64,000 bases of DNA from Burkholderiales bacterium Ga0077544 (GCA_001464355.1 LNEU01000016.1:177910-241909); one strand, 5' to 3'; positions 17,241-26,453 are shown, numbered from the stretch's first letter. The notes: generated by a model not told the origin, from the letters alone. Numbers and translations are program-made.

Positions 17241-17366
17241 ATCAAGGCGCGTAATCAACTAGAAAGGCAGAGACTCAAACCTCTGTTTGAAGTCGTCGTC
17301 TGGAACTCTAGTCAACGCGCCTAATTATCATCGCCATTTCAATCAGTACTTTTTTCAGGAGATTCC

Positions 17367-17621
17367 ATGAGCCTGCAAGAACAATTCGATCAAGCACAAG
17401 CCGATTCCAAGAATTTGGCTGAACGTCCGGACAATCTGACCCTGCTGAAAATGTATGCCTTGTTCAAGCAGGCTGGCAGCGGCGACGTCAGTGGCGAGCA
17501 ACCAGCGATGACGGACTTCGTCGCGCGTGCGAAATGGGATGCCTGGAATAATCTGAAAGGGATTTCACCAGACGATGCAAAGCAACAATATATCGATCTG
17601 GTGAATGATCTGAAAGGCTGA
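17367..17621 (+). CDS. Acyl-CoA-binding protein
   Basis: An 84-residue four-helix ACBP with the usual markers: LLKMYALFKQA (26-36), GDVSGEQP (39-46) and ARAKWDAWNNLKG (53-65). It binds long-chain acyl-CoA and buffers the pool for beta-oxidation or lipid and PHA synthesis. CAGGAG precedes the ATG. ACBP is less common in bacteria than in eukaryotes but is recurrent in Burkholderiales. Confidence 0.95.
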   Translation: MSLQEQFDQAQADSKNLAERPDNLTLLKMYALFKQAGSGDVSGEQPAMTDFVARAKWDAWNNLKGISPDDAKQQYIDLVNDLKG

Positions 17622-17649
17622 ACAAAGTCTTTCCTTGTCAGCTCAAATC

Positions 17650-17684
17650 AAAACGCCCCTTATGAAAATATGGGGCGTTTTTGT
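17650..17684. terminator. Bidirectional terminator
   Basis: AAAACGCCCC (17650-17659) pairs with GGGGCGTTTT (17672-17681) and is flanked by A and T tracts. It can end both the ACBP gene and the convergent membrane-protein gene. Confidence 0.88.
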
Positions 17685-17710
17685 TTGCTTGGAAATAAAC
17701 CTGCGCTTGA

Positions 17711-18043
17711 CTAAACTGCGCCGTCCCTAAGTTCATTGTTTGCGTTATCGGTAAAGCTGGCTAGAGCCCATGCCATCATCCACACGACGAATAGCCAAAA
17801 AATCCACAGAAATACCCAGCCAAATATAGTCGGCGCACACCATCCCCAACCACATGCGCCATTGTTCTGAAGCAGGCCTGGGATACCGATTTTGTGAAAC
17901 AAGTAAATCGAGAGATATGGTACGAGAACCACTACCCCTACGAAGGAATCCAGGTACTTAGGCCATACGTACGCGGGTAGCGATAACAAGATAAACGCCA
18001 AGATGAATGCAACAAAGAACTTGAGAGTTCGTAGACGCAACAT
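17711..18043 (-). CDS. Small membrane protein, unknown function
   Basis: 110 residues with three hydrophobic helices (about 8-28, 34-51 and 70-95). An unusual Trp/Cys-rich middle, ACGWGWCAPTIFGW, precedes the last helix. I do not recognise a family. AGGA lies 8 nt before the ATG, which supports expression. Confidence 0.6.
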   Translation of the reverse strand: MLRLRTLKFFVAFILAFILLSLPAYVWPKYLDSFVGVVVLVPYLSIYLFHKIGIPGLLQNNGACGWGWCAPTIFGWVFLWIFWLFVVWMMAWALASFTDNANNELRDGAV

Positions 18044-18177
18044 GTTCTTATCCTGGCTGTGTTTATTGTTGTCAGTGGCTTAGCTCACATAAGCATTGGA
18101 ATTCGCCTGATTGACTCATCTAAAAGCGAGGCAATCATTTAACACCCACGCATAAAACGATGATTGAATTGATCGCT

Positions 18178-18462
18178 TTATGCTGTTTCCGCAAAAAACT
18201 TGCGCATATTTCTTGCGACTTTTTCTTCCAGCGTGGAAGCAAATGCCTTGAACAGAAAATCCAGCGTGATGTCGATCTGCGCTTCTTTCTCGCGCAGGGC
18301 CAGCGTACCGGCCACACCGCTACGCTTGAAGGACAGCACATCGCCATCCCACTGCGTCGTCATTGCAAATTCACTCGCCATCTTGTCTGCCACTTTTTGT
18401 GCTGCATCCTTCGCCTGCTGCAAGGGGAGCTGATGCTCCTGCTTGATACTGATATCGGCCAT
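18178..18462 (-). CDS. PHA system / granule-region protein
   Basis: A 94-residue protein matching the polyhydroxyalkanoic-acid system family: it opens with MADISIKQEHQLPLQQAK, has a central GDVLSFKRSGVAGTL and ends with a helical TLEEKVARNMRKFF. Members are encoded near PHA genes or bind granules, and the precise function is unknown. It lies 45 bp downstream of the 2-hydroxyacid dehydrogenase gene in the same direction, so it is probably the last gene of that operon. Confidence 0.85.
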   Translation of the reverse strand: MADISIKQEHQLPLQQAKDAAQKVADKMASEFAMTTQWDGDVLSFKRSGVAGTLALREKEAQIDITLDFLFKAFASTLEEKVARNMRKFFAETA

Positions 18463-18507
18463 CTTTACTTTCTCGCTTTCATTTCAACTACTTTTAATTC
18501 GGATGCA

Positions 18508-19491
18508 TTAATTCGTATCTATTACTTCAGGATTTATCAAATTCGGCGGTTGCGCGCCGCTTAATGCGGCAACCAGATTGGCAGATGCACAATCGGCCAT
18601 TGCCCTGCGTGTTTTCTCCGATCCGCTACCGATATGCGGCGTCAATACGACATTGGATAAAGTCAGGAAATCCGGATGCAAGGCCGGCTCATTTTCGTAG
18701 ACGTCCAGCCCCGCTGACGCGATGCGTTTTTCGCGCAATGCGGTAATCAAGGCAGCATCATCAACGATGCCGCCGCGCGCGATATTGACCAACGTCGCAG
18801 TCGGCTTCATCAAGGCCAGTTCGGCAGCACCAATGATGTGATGCGTTTGTGCCGAATAAGGCAGCACTAAAATCAAGTGATCGGCGCTACGCAATAGTTC
18901 TTCCTTGCTGACATAGCGCGCATGGTTTGCATGTGCTTCCTGCTCGGGTGTGAGGCGGCTGCGGTTGTGATAAATCACCTGCATGTCGAATCCCATCGAG
19001 CGACGTGCAATCGCCTGACCAATGCGTCCCATGCCAAGTATGCCCAAGGTGCTGCCATGCACATCGGCTCCCAGAAATTGATCGAAGCGCCAGTTTTTCC
19101 ATTCTCCGGCGCGTAAAAAATGCTCGGATTCCGACACACGGCGTGCATTCGCCATCAATAGCGTCCACGCATAATCGGCAGTGGTCTCATTCAAGACATC
19201 CGGGGTATTCGTCACCATGATGCCGGCGCTCGTTGCAGCGGCAACATCGATATTGTTATAGCCGACGGCCACATTGCAAATGGCTTTTAAATGTGAGTTA
19301 GCGGCGATCACTTCAGCCGACAATTTCTCGCTGCTAGTAATCACCACCGCATCTTTTCCCTGCATTTTTTCGTGTAATTCAGAGGCAGAAAAAATCTTGT
19401 CGTCCTGATTTGATTCGACATCGAACTGCTGCTGCAAACGCTCGATCACATCAGGAAAAGTTGCGCGTGCAACGAGTATCTTTGCTTTCAT
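18508..19491 (-). CDS. D-2-hydroxyacid dehydrogenase (glyoxylate/hydroxypyruvate reductase type)
   Basis: 327 residues with the D-isomer dehydrogenase architecture. The Rossmann loop GILGMGRIGQAIA is at about 148-160, followed by NIARGGIVDDAAL. The catalytic Arg, Glu and His are in the segments around 237, 266 and TPHIGSG (about 285). It reduces glyoxylate, hydroxypyruvate or 2-ketogluconate with NAD(P)H in the cytoplasm. GAGGA precedes the ATG, and only 10 bp separate it from the upstream permease gene, implying one operon. Confidence 0.9.
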   Translation of the reverse strand: MKAKILVARATFPDVIERLQQQFDVESNQDDKIFSASELHEKMQGKDAVVITSSEKLSAEVIAANSHLKAICNVAVGYNNIDVAAATSAGIMVTNTPDVLNETTADYAWTLLMANARRVSESEHFLRAGEWKNWRFDQFLGADVHGSTLGILGMGRIGQAIARRSMGFDMQVIYHNRSRLTPEQEAHANHARYVSKEELLRSADHLILVLPYSAQTHHIIGAAELALMKPTATLVNIARGGIVDDAALITALREKRIASAGLDVYENEPALHPDFLTLSNVVLTPHIGSGSEKTRRAMADCASANLVAALSGAQPPNLINPEVIDTN

Positions 19492-19501
19492 TTGCGTGTC
19501 C

Positions 19502-20908
19502 TCAGTTGAAAAAGATGAAGGTCATCAGGATAAACAATGGTACAAGAATCACGCACGACCATCCCATGTAACCAAAAAACGATGGCATCTTGATGCCACG
19601 CTCTTCTGCAATTGCCTTGACCATCATGTTCGGTGCATTGCCGATATAGCTGATTGCGCCCATGAATACCGCACCGCAGGAAATGGCTGCCAGCGTTCCC
19701 GCCAGAGTAGTCATCAATCTTGTCGGATCACCGCCGGCAGTGTTGAAGAATACCAGGTAGGTAGGCGCATTATCGAGAAACGCCGACAGCAAGCCGGTCG
19801 CCCAGAAATACATATGATTAAGTGGCTGACCGCCACTATCGGTCACGGCACGCACCACGGCTGAAAATGCACCTGACTCGCCGGCGCGCAACATCGCAAT
19901 GACGGGGATGATCGTGATGAATATACCGGCAAATAATTTGCCGACTTCCTTGATCGGTCCCCACGAAAATTCATTCCCGCTTCGCGCACTTTGCGGCGTC
20001 AGAAGCAAGGACATCACGATTACAACGATCAACAAGACATCACGCAACAAGTGTTGCAATTCCACTGTGTTTCCCAAAAAGGAAAATGCAATGCCGGGCT
20101 TCCAGAAGCCACTCATCAACACCACCATAATCACGACGCCCAACAACGCAAAATTGACCGTACCGTCAAAGCGGATGGCCGAATCCGGGGTAGGGTCCTT
20201 TTCAGGCGGACGCAGCTCTTCGCGCCTGTGATAGTAGTGACTGTCGAGCAGATAAAAAATAATCAGCAGCGTTACGCACAGAAATATTGTGGGCGCAAAA
20301 AGATGCTGCATGGTCCAGAAGAAATCCACACCTTTCAGGAAACCAAGAAACAGTGGCGGATCACCAAGCGGCGTCAGTGCACCGCCTGCATTGGCAACCA
20401 GAAAAATGAAGAATACGATGATATGCGCAGCATGCTTGCGGTTATCGTTGGCACGTATCAATGGCCGTATCAATAGCATGGCTGCGCCTGTCGTCCCCAT
20501 AAAACTGGCCAGCACCGTCCCGATCGCGAGCAAACCCGTGTTGAGTGCGGGCGTGCCATGCAAATTGCCGCGTACACAGATACCGCCCGCGACAACGAAC
20601 AGTGACGTAATCAGAATAATGAAAGGGAAAAATTCGGCGATGAACGCATGCGCTGCGCCATAAACTGCGGTCGCAGGTCCGAAAAAGAATGCACACGGCA
20701 GTAAAAATGCCAAAGACCAGGCTACCGTCAATTTCCCGAAATGGTGATGCCAAAAGCCAGGCGTCAGTAAGGGGCACAAGGCTATCGACAACAACAAGCC
20801 GGCAAATGGGACGCCCCACAACATTGACAATCCGCTACCGCTCAACTCTGCAGCACTGCATAGTGCTGGTGCCAAGGCAAGCATGCCGACGATTAAATGT
20901 GCACGCAT
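19502..20908 (-). CDS. NhaD/UIT-like sodium:proton antiporter (ion transporter superfamily)
   Basis: A 468-residue permease with about 12 helices and typical ion-transporter-superfamily motifs: LTPLGDPPLFLGFL in the first half and FLDNAPTYLVFFN / SYIGNAPNMMVKAI in the second. These resemble the UIT1/NhaD group that exchanges Na+ for H+ at the inner membrane. The start at 20908 is set by GGAG 6 nt upstream; a longer frame to 21097 is not supported. It heads an operon with the hydroxyacid dehydrogenase. Confidence 0.82.
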   Translation of the reverse strand: MRAHLIVGMLALAPALCSAAELSGSGLSMLWGVPFAGLLLSIALCPLLTPGFWHHHFGKLTVAWSLAFLLPCAFFFGPATAVYGAAHAFIAEFFPFIILITSLFVVAGGICVRGNLHGTPALNTGLLAIGTVLASFMGTTGAAMLLIRPLIRANDNRKHAAHIIVFFIFLVANAGGALTPLGDPPLFLGFLKGVDFFWTMQHLFAPTIFLCVTLLIIFYLLDSHYYHRREELRPPEKDPTPDSAIRFDGTVNFALLGVVIMVVLMSGFWKPGIAFSFLGNTVELQHLLRDVLLIVVIVMSLLLTPQSARSGNEFSWGPIKEVGKLFAGIFITIIPVIAMLRAGESGAFSAVVRAVTDSGGQPLNHMYFWATGLLSAFLDNAPTYLVFFNTAGGDPTRLMTTLAGTLAAISCGAVFMGAISYIGNAPNMMVKAIAEERGIKMPSFFGYMGWSCVILVPLFILMTFIFFN

Positions 20909-21185
20909 GGTGACTCCGGAATTGAGGGGTAGCCATTTTATCCCAGAAAAAATATGTCTTGGCAGCAAGGATGATCCAGCAAGCAAGCTGCTTCGCCAAC
21001 ACCAGATTTCGCAGCCCAAAGACGCGCAACGCATGTACTTATTCGAAAACGGTATAACTGTGGTTTGTGAGAAATAGCGATATGCCTTAAAATACAATGC
21101 TTTGCGACTGTCGCCGGGATATGTGTGTCACATGCTCCCGCCATCTGCAGTCAGCCCATTTCAAATATTTACAGTTAGGACTGGT

Positions 21186-21509
21186 ATGACCCACGTAGTG
21201 ACCGATTCCTGCGTACTTTGCCGTTACACAGACTGCGTAGACGTGTGCCCGGTAGATTGTTTTCGCGAAGGCCCGAATTTTCTGTCGATTGACCCGGATG
21301 AATGCATCGACTGTGCAGTGTGCGTAGCCGAATGCCCGGTCAACGCGATTTATGCAGAAGAAGATGTACCGGCTGATCAACAACACTACATCAAGTTGAA
21401 TGTAGAATTGTCGCGCGCATGGCCGTCCATCACCAAGACCAAAGCACCGTTGCCTGAAGCAGACGAATGGAAAGACAAGACTGACAAACTGCAATATCTG
21501 GCGCGCTGA
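21186..21509 (+). CDS. fdxA: Ferredoxin FdxA (7Fe/8Fe type)
   Basis: A 107-residue cytoplasmic ferredoxin. The cysteine pattern C9..C12..C17..C21-P..C25 and C40-C43-C46-C50-P gives the [3Fe-4S] plus [4Fe-4S] arrangement of the FdxA family. The C-terminal extension ending TDKLQYLAR is also typical. It carries low-potential electrons; its partners are not encoded beside it. A strong terminator follows. Confidence 0.94.
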   Translation: MTHVVTDSCVLCRYTDCVDVCPVDCFREGPNFLSIDPDECIDCAVCVAECPVNAIYAEEDVPADQQHYIKLNVELSRAWPSITKTKAPLPEADEWKDKTDKLQYLAR

Positions 21510-21531
21510 AACGCCGCTCGTGCACTTGATC

Positions 21532-21568
21532 AAAACGCCCTCTGGTTAGCCACAGGGCGTTTTTTATT
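21532..21568. terminator. Intrinsic terminator after fdxA
   Basis: AAAACGCCCT (21532-21541) pairs with AGGGCGTTTT (21554-21563), with an inner TGG/CCA pair and a TTAG loop, followed by TTTATT. Confidence 0.9.
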
Positions 21569-21666
21569 GCAAAAAATTTTATCGTGACAAAGCAAACTGT
21601 TGCAAATTCATTTTAATTTTTGGTTAAATTAACTTTCTTGCAATGGAATTTAGACATAGTTATCAA

Positions 21667-21679
21667 TGGTGCATTGCAA
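21667..21679. promoter_or_regulatory. PhbF/PhaR-type operator upstream of phaZ
   Basis: TGGTGCATTGCAA is an exact match to TG-N-TGC-N3-GCAA, the PHA-regulator motif I recall for Herbaspirillum. It lies 56 bp upstream of the depolymerase start. Together with the phasin sites it suggests a shared PHA regulon. Confidence 0.65.
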
Positions 21680-21734
21680 TATAAATGGATTGTGACCACA
21701 ATCAATTTAATGATATTTCATTCCAGAGGCCACT

Positions 21735-22970
21735 ATGCTTTACCATTTGCATGAGTTGAACCGCAGCCTGCTCGATCCATTGATGCAATGGGCGGAAGCC
21801 TCGTCCCGTCTTTTTAGCGATCCTGTATCACCGCTTTCTTATACGCCATATGCGCACCGTATCGCCGCCGGCTACGAGTTAATGTACCGCTTGGGCAAGC
21901 AATATGAAAAGCCTCACTTTGGCATTGAGTCGGTGCAAATCAACGGAAAATCCGTCAGCATCGTCGAAGAAGTTGCAGAAGAAAAATCCTTCTGCACCTT
22001 GCTGCATTTCAAAAAAGCAATATCGGCAAAAGAGTTCTCTGCCTTGAAGCAACCTACCGTTTTATTGGTGGCACCTTTATCCGGCCATCACGCGACCTTG
22101 TTGCGCGATACGGTACGCAGCCTGTTGCAGACGCACGATGTCTACATCACTGATTGGGTCAATGCACGTATGGTGCCGCTGAGCGAGGGGCCCTTCCATT
22201 TGCACGATTATGTGTATTACATTCAGGATTTCATCCGCCAGCTCGGACCTGATCTGCATGTGATTTCCGTTTGTCAGCCGACAGTCCCGGTATTAGCGGC
22301 GATTTCCCTAATGGCCAGCGACAAAGATCCAAAGTTGCCAAAGACGATGACCATGATGGGCGGCCCTATTGATCCAAGTAGCTCGCCGACACAGGTCAAT
22401 AATCTGGCAGTGGAAAAACCGTATGCATGGTTTGAGAATCACGTGATTTACAGTGTCCCGGCCAGCCATCCCGGTTTTGGCCGCAAGGTTTATCCCGGCT
22501 TTTTACAACACGCTGGCTTCATCGCAATGAATCCTGGACGCCATGCGCAAAGTCACTGGGATTTTTACATGCACTTGCGCGAAGGCGATAACGAATCGGC
22601 GGCCGAGCATCGCAAGTTCTATGATGAATACAATGCAGTGCTGGATATGCCCGCCGAATATTATCTGGATACGATCAAGACGGTTTTTCAGGAACATCGT
22701 CTACCATTGGGTACATGGGAAGTCGAAGGCGAGCTGGTACGGCCGCAAGATATCAAATCGGTCGCGCTCTTTACTATAGAAGGCGAGAAGGACGACATTT
22801 CTGGTGCCGGACAGACGCATGCAGCGCAAGGCTTGTGCTCATCGATTCCAAAATCCGACAAGCAGCAATTCACAGCACCGCAGTGTGGACACTACGGCAT
22901 TTTCTCCGGCAGAAAATGGCGCGAGATCATTTATCCCAAGATCACCGATTTCATTGCCAAGCACGCCTGA
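21735..22970 (+). CDS. phaZ: Intracellular poly(3-hydroxybutyrate) depolymerase
   Basis: 411 residues, close to the length of PhaZ1-type intracellular depolymerases. The family signature MLYHLHELNRSLLDP opens the protein. The nucleophile is the cysteine (residue 180) in SVCQPTVP rather than a serine, as in the Cupriavidus enzyme. The acid is in EGEKDDISGAGQTHAA and the histidine in CGHYGIFSGRKWR. It degrades PHB granules in the cytoplasm to release carbon and energy. A perfect PHA-regulator motif lies upstream. Confidence 0.95.
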   Translation: MLYHLHELNRSLLDPLMQWAEASSRLFSDPVSPLSYTPYAHRIAAGYELMYRLGKQYEKPHFGIESVQINGKSVSIVEEVAEEKSFCTLLHFKKAISAKEFSALKQPTVLLVAPLSGHHATLLRDTVRSLLQTHDVYITDWVNARMVPLSEGPFHLHDYVYYIQDFIRQLGPDLHVISVCQPTVPVLAAISLMASDKDPKLPKTMTMMGGPIDPSSSPTQVNNLAVEKPYAWFENHVIYSVPASHPGFGRKVYPGFLQHAGFIAMNPGRHAQSHWDFYMHLREGDNESAAEHRKFYDEYNAVLDMPAEYYLDTIKTVFQEHRLPLGTWEVEGELVRPQDIKSVALFTIEGEKDDISGAGQTHAAQGLCSSIPKSDKQQFTAPQCGHYGIFSGRKWREIIYPKITDFIAKHA

Positions 22971-23070
22971 TACCGAGCTGATTCCCGGCGCAGCGCAGCT
23001 GCGTCGGCTCCATATTCTCGATTCCACACAACAACAGCGCTTTTTTCATTTGGCGCAGAGCGCGGTATAA
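22957..23070 (+). pseudogene. Possible remnant of a GAF-type sensor N-terminus
   Basis: A short frame overlapping the phaZ end and closed by TAA at 23070. It contains AQLRRLHILDSTQQQRFFHLA, which resembles the lead-in helix (RLAALRRLxILDTPPEERFDRL) found before GAF domains of many diguanylate cyclases. No continuation exists. This is a weak match, so it may be chance. Confidence 0.25.
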
Positions 23071-23105
23071 GACGATAATTCTGTTTTATTCTTTTCACCT
23101 CTGCT

Positions 23106-23798
23106 GTGTCCTCTCCCACCGATAAATCGCTTGCCGATCAGCTAGAAGATTTGCTGCCGCAAACGCAATGCACGAAGTGCGGCTACCCCGCCTGCCGGCC
23201 ATATGCGGAAGCGATGGCCGACGGCAGCGCCAGCCACAACCAATGTCCGCCAGGCGGCATAGAAGGCGTCGCGCGACTTGCACAAGTACTCGGCAGGAAA
23301 GTCATTCCGATCAATCCGGTCAACGGCATAGAACGGCCGCGTCCGGTTGCATTCATAGATGAAGCATTGTGCATAGGCTGTACCTTGTGCATACAAGCGT
23401 GTCCGGTCGATGCCATAGTCGGCGCCGCCAAGCAAATGCACACGATAGTCAGCGATCTTTGCACCGGTTGCGATCTCTGCGTCGCACCCTGCCCGGTCGA
23501 TTGCATCGCGATGATCGAGGTCACTCCAGGTAAAACTGGTTGGGATGCTTGGTCACAGGCACAAGCCGATGCCGCGCGCGAACGACACGACTTCCGCAGC
23601 GCACGTTTGCAACGCGAAAAAGAAGAGAACGAGACGAGACTTGCGGCAAAAGCTGCCGCGAAACTGCAGGAAGTGCAATCCGAAACGCCGATTTCGGATG
23701 AGGAAAAAGCTGAACAGGCGCGCAAGAAAGCCATCATTCAAGCCGCGATAGAACGCGCACGTCTGAAAAAAGAACAAGCAGAGAAAGATGCTACATGA
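23106..23798 (+). CDS. rsxB: RnfB/RsxB-like iron-sulfur protein
   Basis: 230 residues with a GTG start at 23106. A 4Fe-4S (FeS4) domain with [13 protein letters not shown] and NQCPPGG lies at about 22-50. Two ferredoxin clusters follow, [14 protein letters not shown] and [14 protein letters not shown] (about 88-140). The C-terminal 80 residues are a charged helix rich in Lys, Glu and Ala. The usual N-terminal membrane helix of RnfB is absent. It is the stand-alone betaproteobacterial form, without other Rnf subunits, and probably transfers electrons to Nth's cluster or another acceptor. It overlaps nth by 4 bp (ATGA), so the two are translationally coupled. Confidence 0.88.
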   Translation: MSSPTDKSLADQLEDLLPQTQCTKCGYPACRPYAEAMADGSASHNQCPPGGIEGVARLAQVLGRKVIPINPVNGIERPRPVAFIDEALCIGCTLCIQACPVDAIVGAAKQMHTIVSDLCTGCDLCVAPCPVDCIAMIEVTPGKTGWDAWSQAQADAARERHDFRSARLQREKEENETRLAAKAAAKLQEVQSETPISDEEKAEQARKKAIIQAAIERARLKKEQAEKDAT

Positions 23799-24445
23799 AC
23801 GCAGAAAAACGACGTGAAATTTTTAATCGACTGCGCACTGCGAATCCACATCCGACTACCGAACTTGAATATCAAACGCCATTTCAGTTGCTGATTGCCG
23901 TGCTGCTATCGGCACAGGCGACCGACGTTTCCGTCAACAAAGCCACACGCAAACTGTATCCGCATGCCGGCACACCGAGAAAGATTTACGCACTCGGAGT
24001 AGATGGCTTGATTCCCTATATTCAAACCATAGGCCTGTTTCGCACCAAGGCAAAAAACGTCATTGAAACTTGCAGGATCTTGCTGGCGGAACATGGCGGC
24101 GAAGTACCGCGCACGCGTGAAGAACTGGAAGCATTGCCGGGTGTAGGCCGCAAGACCGCCAATGTGGTGATGAACACAGCATTCGGGGAAGCGACGATTG
24201 CGGTCGACACACATATCTTCCGCGTATCGAATCGCACCGGCCTTGCGCCTGGTAAAAATGTCGATATCGTTGAACAGAAACTGATGAAATTTGTAGCGCC
24301 AGAATTTCAGCAAGATGCACATCACTGGCTGATTTTGCATGGCCGCTACACCTGCATCGCCCGCACGCCAAAATGCTGGAACTGCATCATTGCTGATCTG
24401 TGTGAGTACAAACAGAAGACGCCGCTTCCAGAAAAAGGTGTGTAG
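23795..24445 (+). CDS. nth: Endonuclease III
   Basis: A 216-residue DNA glycosylase/AP lyase that removes oxidised pyrimidines. The helix-hairpin-helix LPGVGRKT (114-121) includes the catalytic Lys120, and Asp138 is in VDTHIFRV; both carry the same numbers as in E. coli. The 4Fe-4S cluster loop C-x6-C-x2-C-x5-C closes the protein. Coupling to an RnfB-like electron carrier is consistent with redox control of its cluster, which is an inference. A terminator follows. Confidence 0.96.
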   Translation: MNAEKRREIFNRLRTANPHPTTELEYQTPFQLLIAVLLSAQATDVSVNKATRKLYPHAGTPRKIYALGVDGLIPYIQTIGLFRTKAKNVIETCRILLAEHGGEVPRTREELEALPGVGRKTANVVMNTAFGEATIAVDTHIFRVSNRTGLAPGKNVDIVEQKLMKFVAPEFQQDAHHWLILHGRYTCIARTPKCWNCIIADLCEYKQKTPLPEKGV

Positions 24446-24450
24446 CTTTC

Positions 24451-24482
24451 AGAAAAAGCATTTTTGAAAATGCTTTTTCCTC
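24451..24482. terminator. Terminator between nth and the convergent reductase gene
   Basis: AAAAAGCATTTT and AAAATGCTTTTT form an A/T-rich 12-pair stem with T tracts on both strands. Confidence 0.75.
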
Positions 24483-24501
24483 TTCTTTTCACAGCAAGAA
24501 T

Positions 24502-25086
24502 TTACAGCACGATTGCGCAAGACGCTTCGAACGTCAGGCGCGGCAGACGCGGCTTGATTTTGTCGTGATCGCCGTAACCTATGCTGCACAGGAAATTGGC
24601 TTTTACCTGCGTGCCAACGAAGAAATTCTCGTTCACTTTGTCAGCATCGAAGCCCGACATCGGACCACAATCCAGACCAATTGCACGCGCAGCCATGATG
24701 AAGTAAGCACCTTGCAGGGATGAGTTGCGGAACGCCGTTTCTTCTATCAGTTTGTCATTGCCGGCAAATGCCGCCTGCGCATCCATGTGCGGAAACAACT
24801 GCGGCAACTTGCGTGGAAACGCCATGTCCATGCCGATAATCGCTGTAATCGGTGCCGTTTTAACCTTCTGTACATTACCAGCCGATACGCATGCTGCCAA
24901 TTTCTCTTTCGCTTCTGGCGACTTGACGAAGGCAATACGCGTTGGCGAACAATTCATCGAGGTCGGCGCCCATTTCATCAGTTCGTAAATTTCACGTAAC
25001 TGGCCATTGGTGACAGGCTTGTCCAGCCAGACAGAATTGGTATGTGCTTGGGTGAAGAGCGTATCGAGAGCTTCCTGATTCAACAT
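24502..25086 (-). CDS. Malonic semialdehyde reductase-like nitroreductase (RutE/HadB family)
   Basis: A 194-residue FMN-dependent nitroreductase-fold protein with APTSMNCSPTRIAFV (about 40-54), GLDCGPMSGFD and a C-terminal RLPRLTFE. This is the RutE/HadB pattern, which reduces malonic semialdehyde or related compounds. The start at 25086 gives ACGGA at proper spacing; an ATG two codons earlier does not. No other rut genes are present, so the substrate is uncertain. Confidence 0.87.
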   Translation of the reverse strand: MLNQEALDTLFTQAHTNSVWLDKPVTNGQLREIYELMKWAPTSMNCSPTRIAFVKSPEAKEKLAACVSAGNVQKVKTAPITAIIGMDMAFPRKLPQLFPHMDAQAAFAGNDKLIEETAFRNSSLQGAYFIMAARAIGLDCGPMSGFDADKVNENFFVGTQVKANFLCSIGYGDHDKIKPRLPRLTFEASCAIVL

Positions 25087-25254
25087 TGTCATTTCCGTTT
25101 CAGATTTCAAAATATTCAAAAGATGCGCGGCATTAGCGCTAAAGCAATAGAACCGTATGTTATCCGAAACACGCGCAGCAGTTCAGCTACAAGCCACGTA
25201 CAATGTCGGTCTGCGTTCAACGAACAGTGCTTTTATTGCGCCTTTATTCTTTCC

Positions 25255-25677
25255 ATGTTCACACCTTCTCAACACGATGTACGCCGTTTTTTTTGCGAGA
25301 CATTCCGCAAACAACGTGCAAATGAAATCCTCACGCCGCTGGAAGCGATCGCGCGCGACTGGTTGATTCAACATCCCGAATATGCCGATGCATTGACGGA
25401 TGTCGAGGCGGCTCTGGCGCAGGATTATTCGGTGGAATCTGGCCAGGCCAATCCCTTCCTGCATCTGTCCATGCATTTATCGATTGCAGAACAAATTTCC
25501 ATCGATCAGCCACCCGGCATACGCGCTGCGTACACCGGCCTGGCGCATAGACTGGGATCTGAGCATGAAGCGCATCACCAGATCATGGAATGCCTGGGCG
25601 AGATGATCTGGTCTTCACAGCGTAATGGTTTGCCGCCGGACGGTGCGGCTTATATCGAATGCATCAAACGCCGCTAA
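25255..25677 (+). CDS. DUF1841 family protein
   Basis: A 140-residue protein of the DUF1841 family, widespread in betaproteobacteria. It opens MFTPSQHDVRRFFCE and has NPFLHLSMHLSIAEQ and EHEAHHQIMECLGEMIW; the clustered His and Glu residues could bind a metal. Its function is not known. It is divergent from the RutE-like gene and ends at a strong terminator. Confidence 0.88.
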   Translation: MFTPSQHDVRRFFCETFRKQRANEILTPLEAIARDWLIQHPEYADALTDVEAALAQDYSVESGQANPFLHLSMHLSIAEQISIDQPPGIRAAYTGLAHRLGSEHEAHHQIMECLGEMIWSSQRNGLPPDGAAYIECIKRR

Positions 25678-25710
25678 ACAAAAAATTGAAGCAGCAATCC
25701 ATACGAACAC

Positions 25711-25742
25711 AAAAAAGCCACGGAAAATCGTGGCTTTTTTGT
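25711..25742. terminator. Bidirectional terminator
   Basis: AAAAAAGCCACG (25711-25722) pairs perfectly with CGTGGCTTTTTT (25729-25740). It lies between the convergent DUF1841 and cytochrome genes. Confidence 0.92.
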
Positions 25743-25767
25743 TGATTTGATACTTTTGCACTAACGC

Positions 25768-26121
25768 TTATCTACGCACTACCAAAGTAGTTGGCAGGCT
25801 ATGCAAATAGGCAGCGATGTTTTCGATATCCTGATTCGACAGTTGCTTGGCCAATGGCGCCATGATCGCATTGCTACGGCCATTCGACATTGTATTGCCG
25901 CGTTTGTATGAAACCAGAGCGTGTTTCAGATAATCCTTGTGCTGGCCCGCCAGTTTTGGATATGCAGGATCGATAGGTGTCTGGTAGTCGGCGCCATGAC
26001 AGGAAGCACAATTGTATTTGGCGACTGCAGCCTTGCCAGCTTCGATCTTGCTTTGCGCAGATGCGTTAAATGAGACCACTGCCGACAGCGAGATAACAGC
26101 CAATGCGAGAATTTTTTTCAT
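25768..26121 (-). CDS. Small cytochrome c (c553/c4-half type)
   Basis: A 117-residue periplasmic cytochrome: signal peptide to about residue 22 (NASAQ), heme site CASCHG at about 38-43, a PKLAGQHKDYLKHAL segment typical of cytochrome c4 domains, and MAPLAKQLSNQDIENIAAYL with the Met ligand. It follows a similar cytochrome gene after 11 bp. The pair looks like a diheme c4 split into two proteins and should shuttle electrons to a terminal oxidase. Confidence 0.92.
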   Translation of the reverse strand: MKKILALAVISLSAVVSFNASAQSKIEAGKAAVAKYNCASCHGADYQTPIDPAYPKLAGQHKDYLKHALVSYKRGNTMSNGRSNAIMAPLAKQLSNQDIENIAAYLHSLPTTLVVRR

Positions 26122-26132
26122 ATGGGCTCCCG

Positions 26133-26453
26133 TTATTTCTGTTGCGAGTAGTAAGCGGCAACGTCGGCGATATCCTGATCCGACATGCTCGTCGCAATAC
26201 CACGCATGGACGGGTGATTACGATCGCCTTTTTTGTACGCGTGCAAGGCACTGGCGATGTATTTTTCCGACTGCCCACCTATCATGGGCACTTGGTAAAC
26301 TTCCGGGAAAGTCGCCTTGTAGCCTGGGATGCCATGGCATCCTATACACATCGCAACCTTGTTGACAGCTGCTTTGGCATCGCCAACAACTTCCGCTGAA
26401 ACAGCAAAGTTGGCCACACCCGCAAGCGCGAGAAGTGCAAATAGTTTTTTCAT
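26133..26453 (-). CDS. Small cytochrome c (c553/c4-half type)
   Basis: A 106-residue partner of the downstream cytochrome. A signal peptide is followed by heme site CIGCHG, the VPMIGGQSEKYIASALHAY segment and MRGIATSMSDQDIADVAAYY. The ATG at 26453 directly precedes the signal peptide; a longer frame to 26519 adds an unlikely leader. It is the first gene of a two-gene operon. Confidence 0.92.
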   Translation of the reverse strand: MKKLFALLALAGVANFAVSAEVVGDAKAAVNKVAMCIGCHGIPGYKATFPEVYQVPMIGGQSEKYIASALHAYKKGDRNHPSMRGIATSMSDQDIADVAAYYSQQK

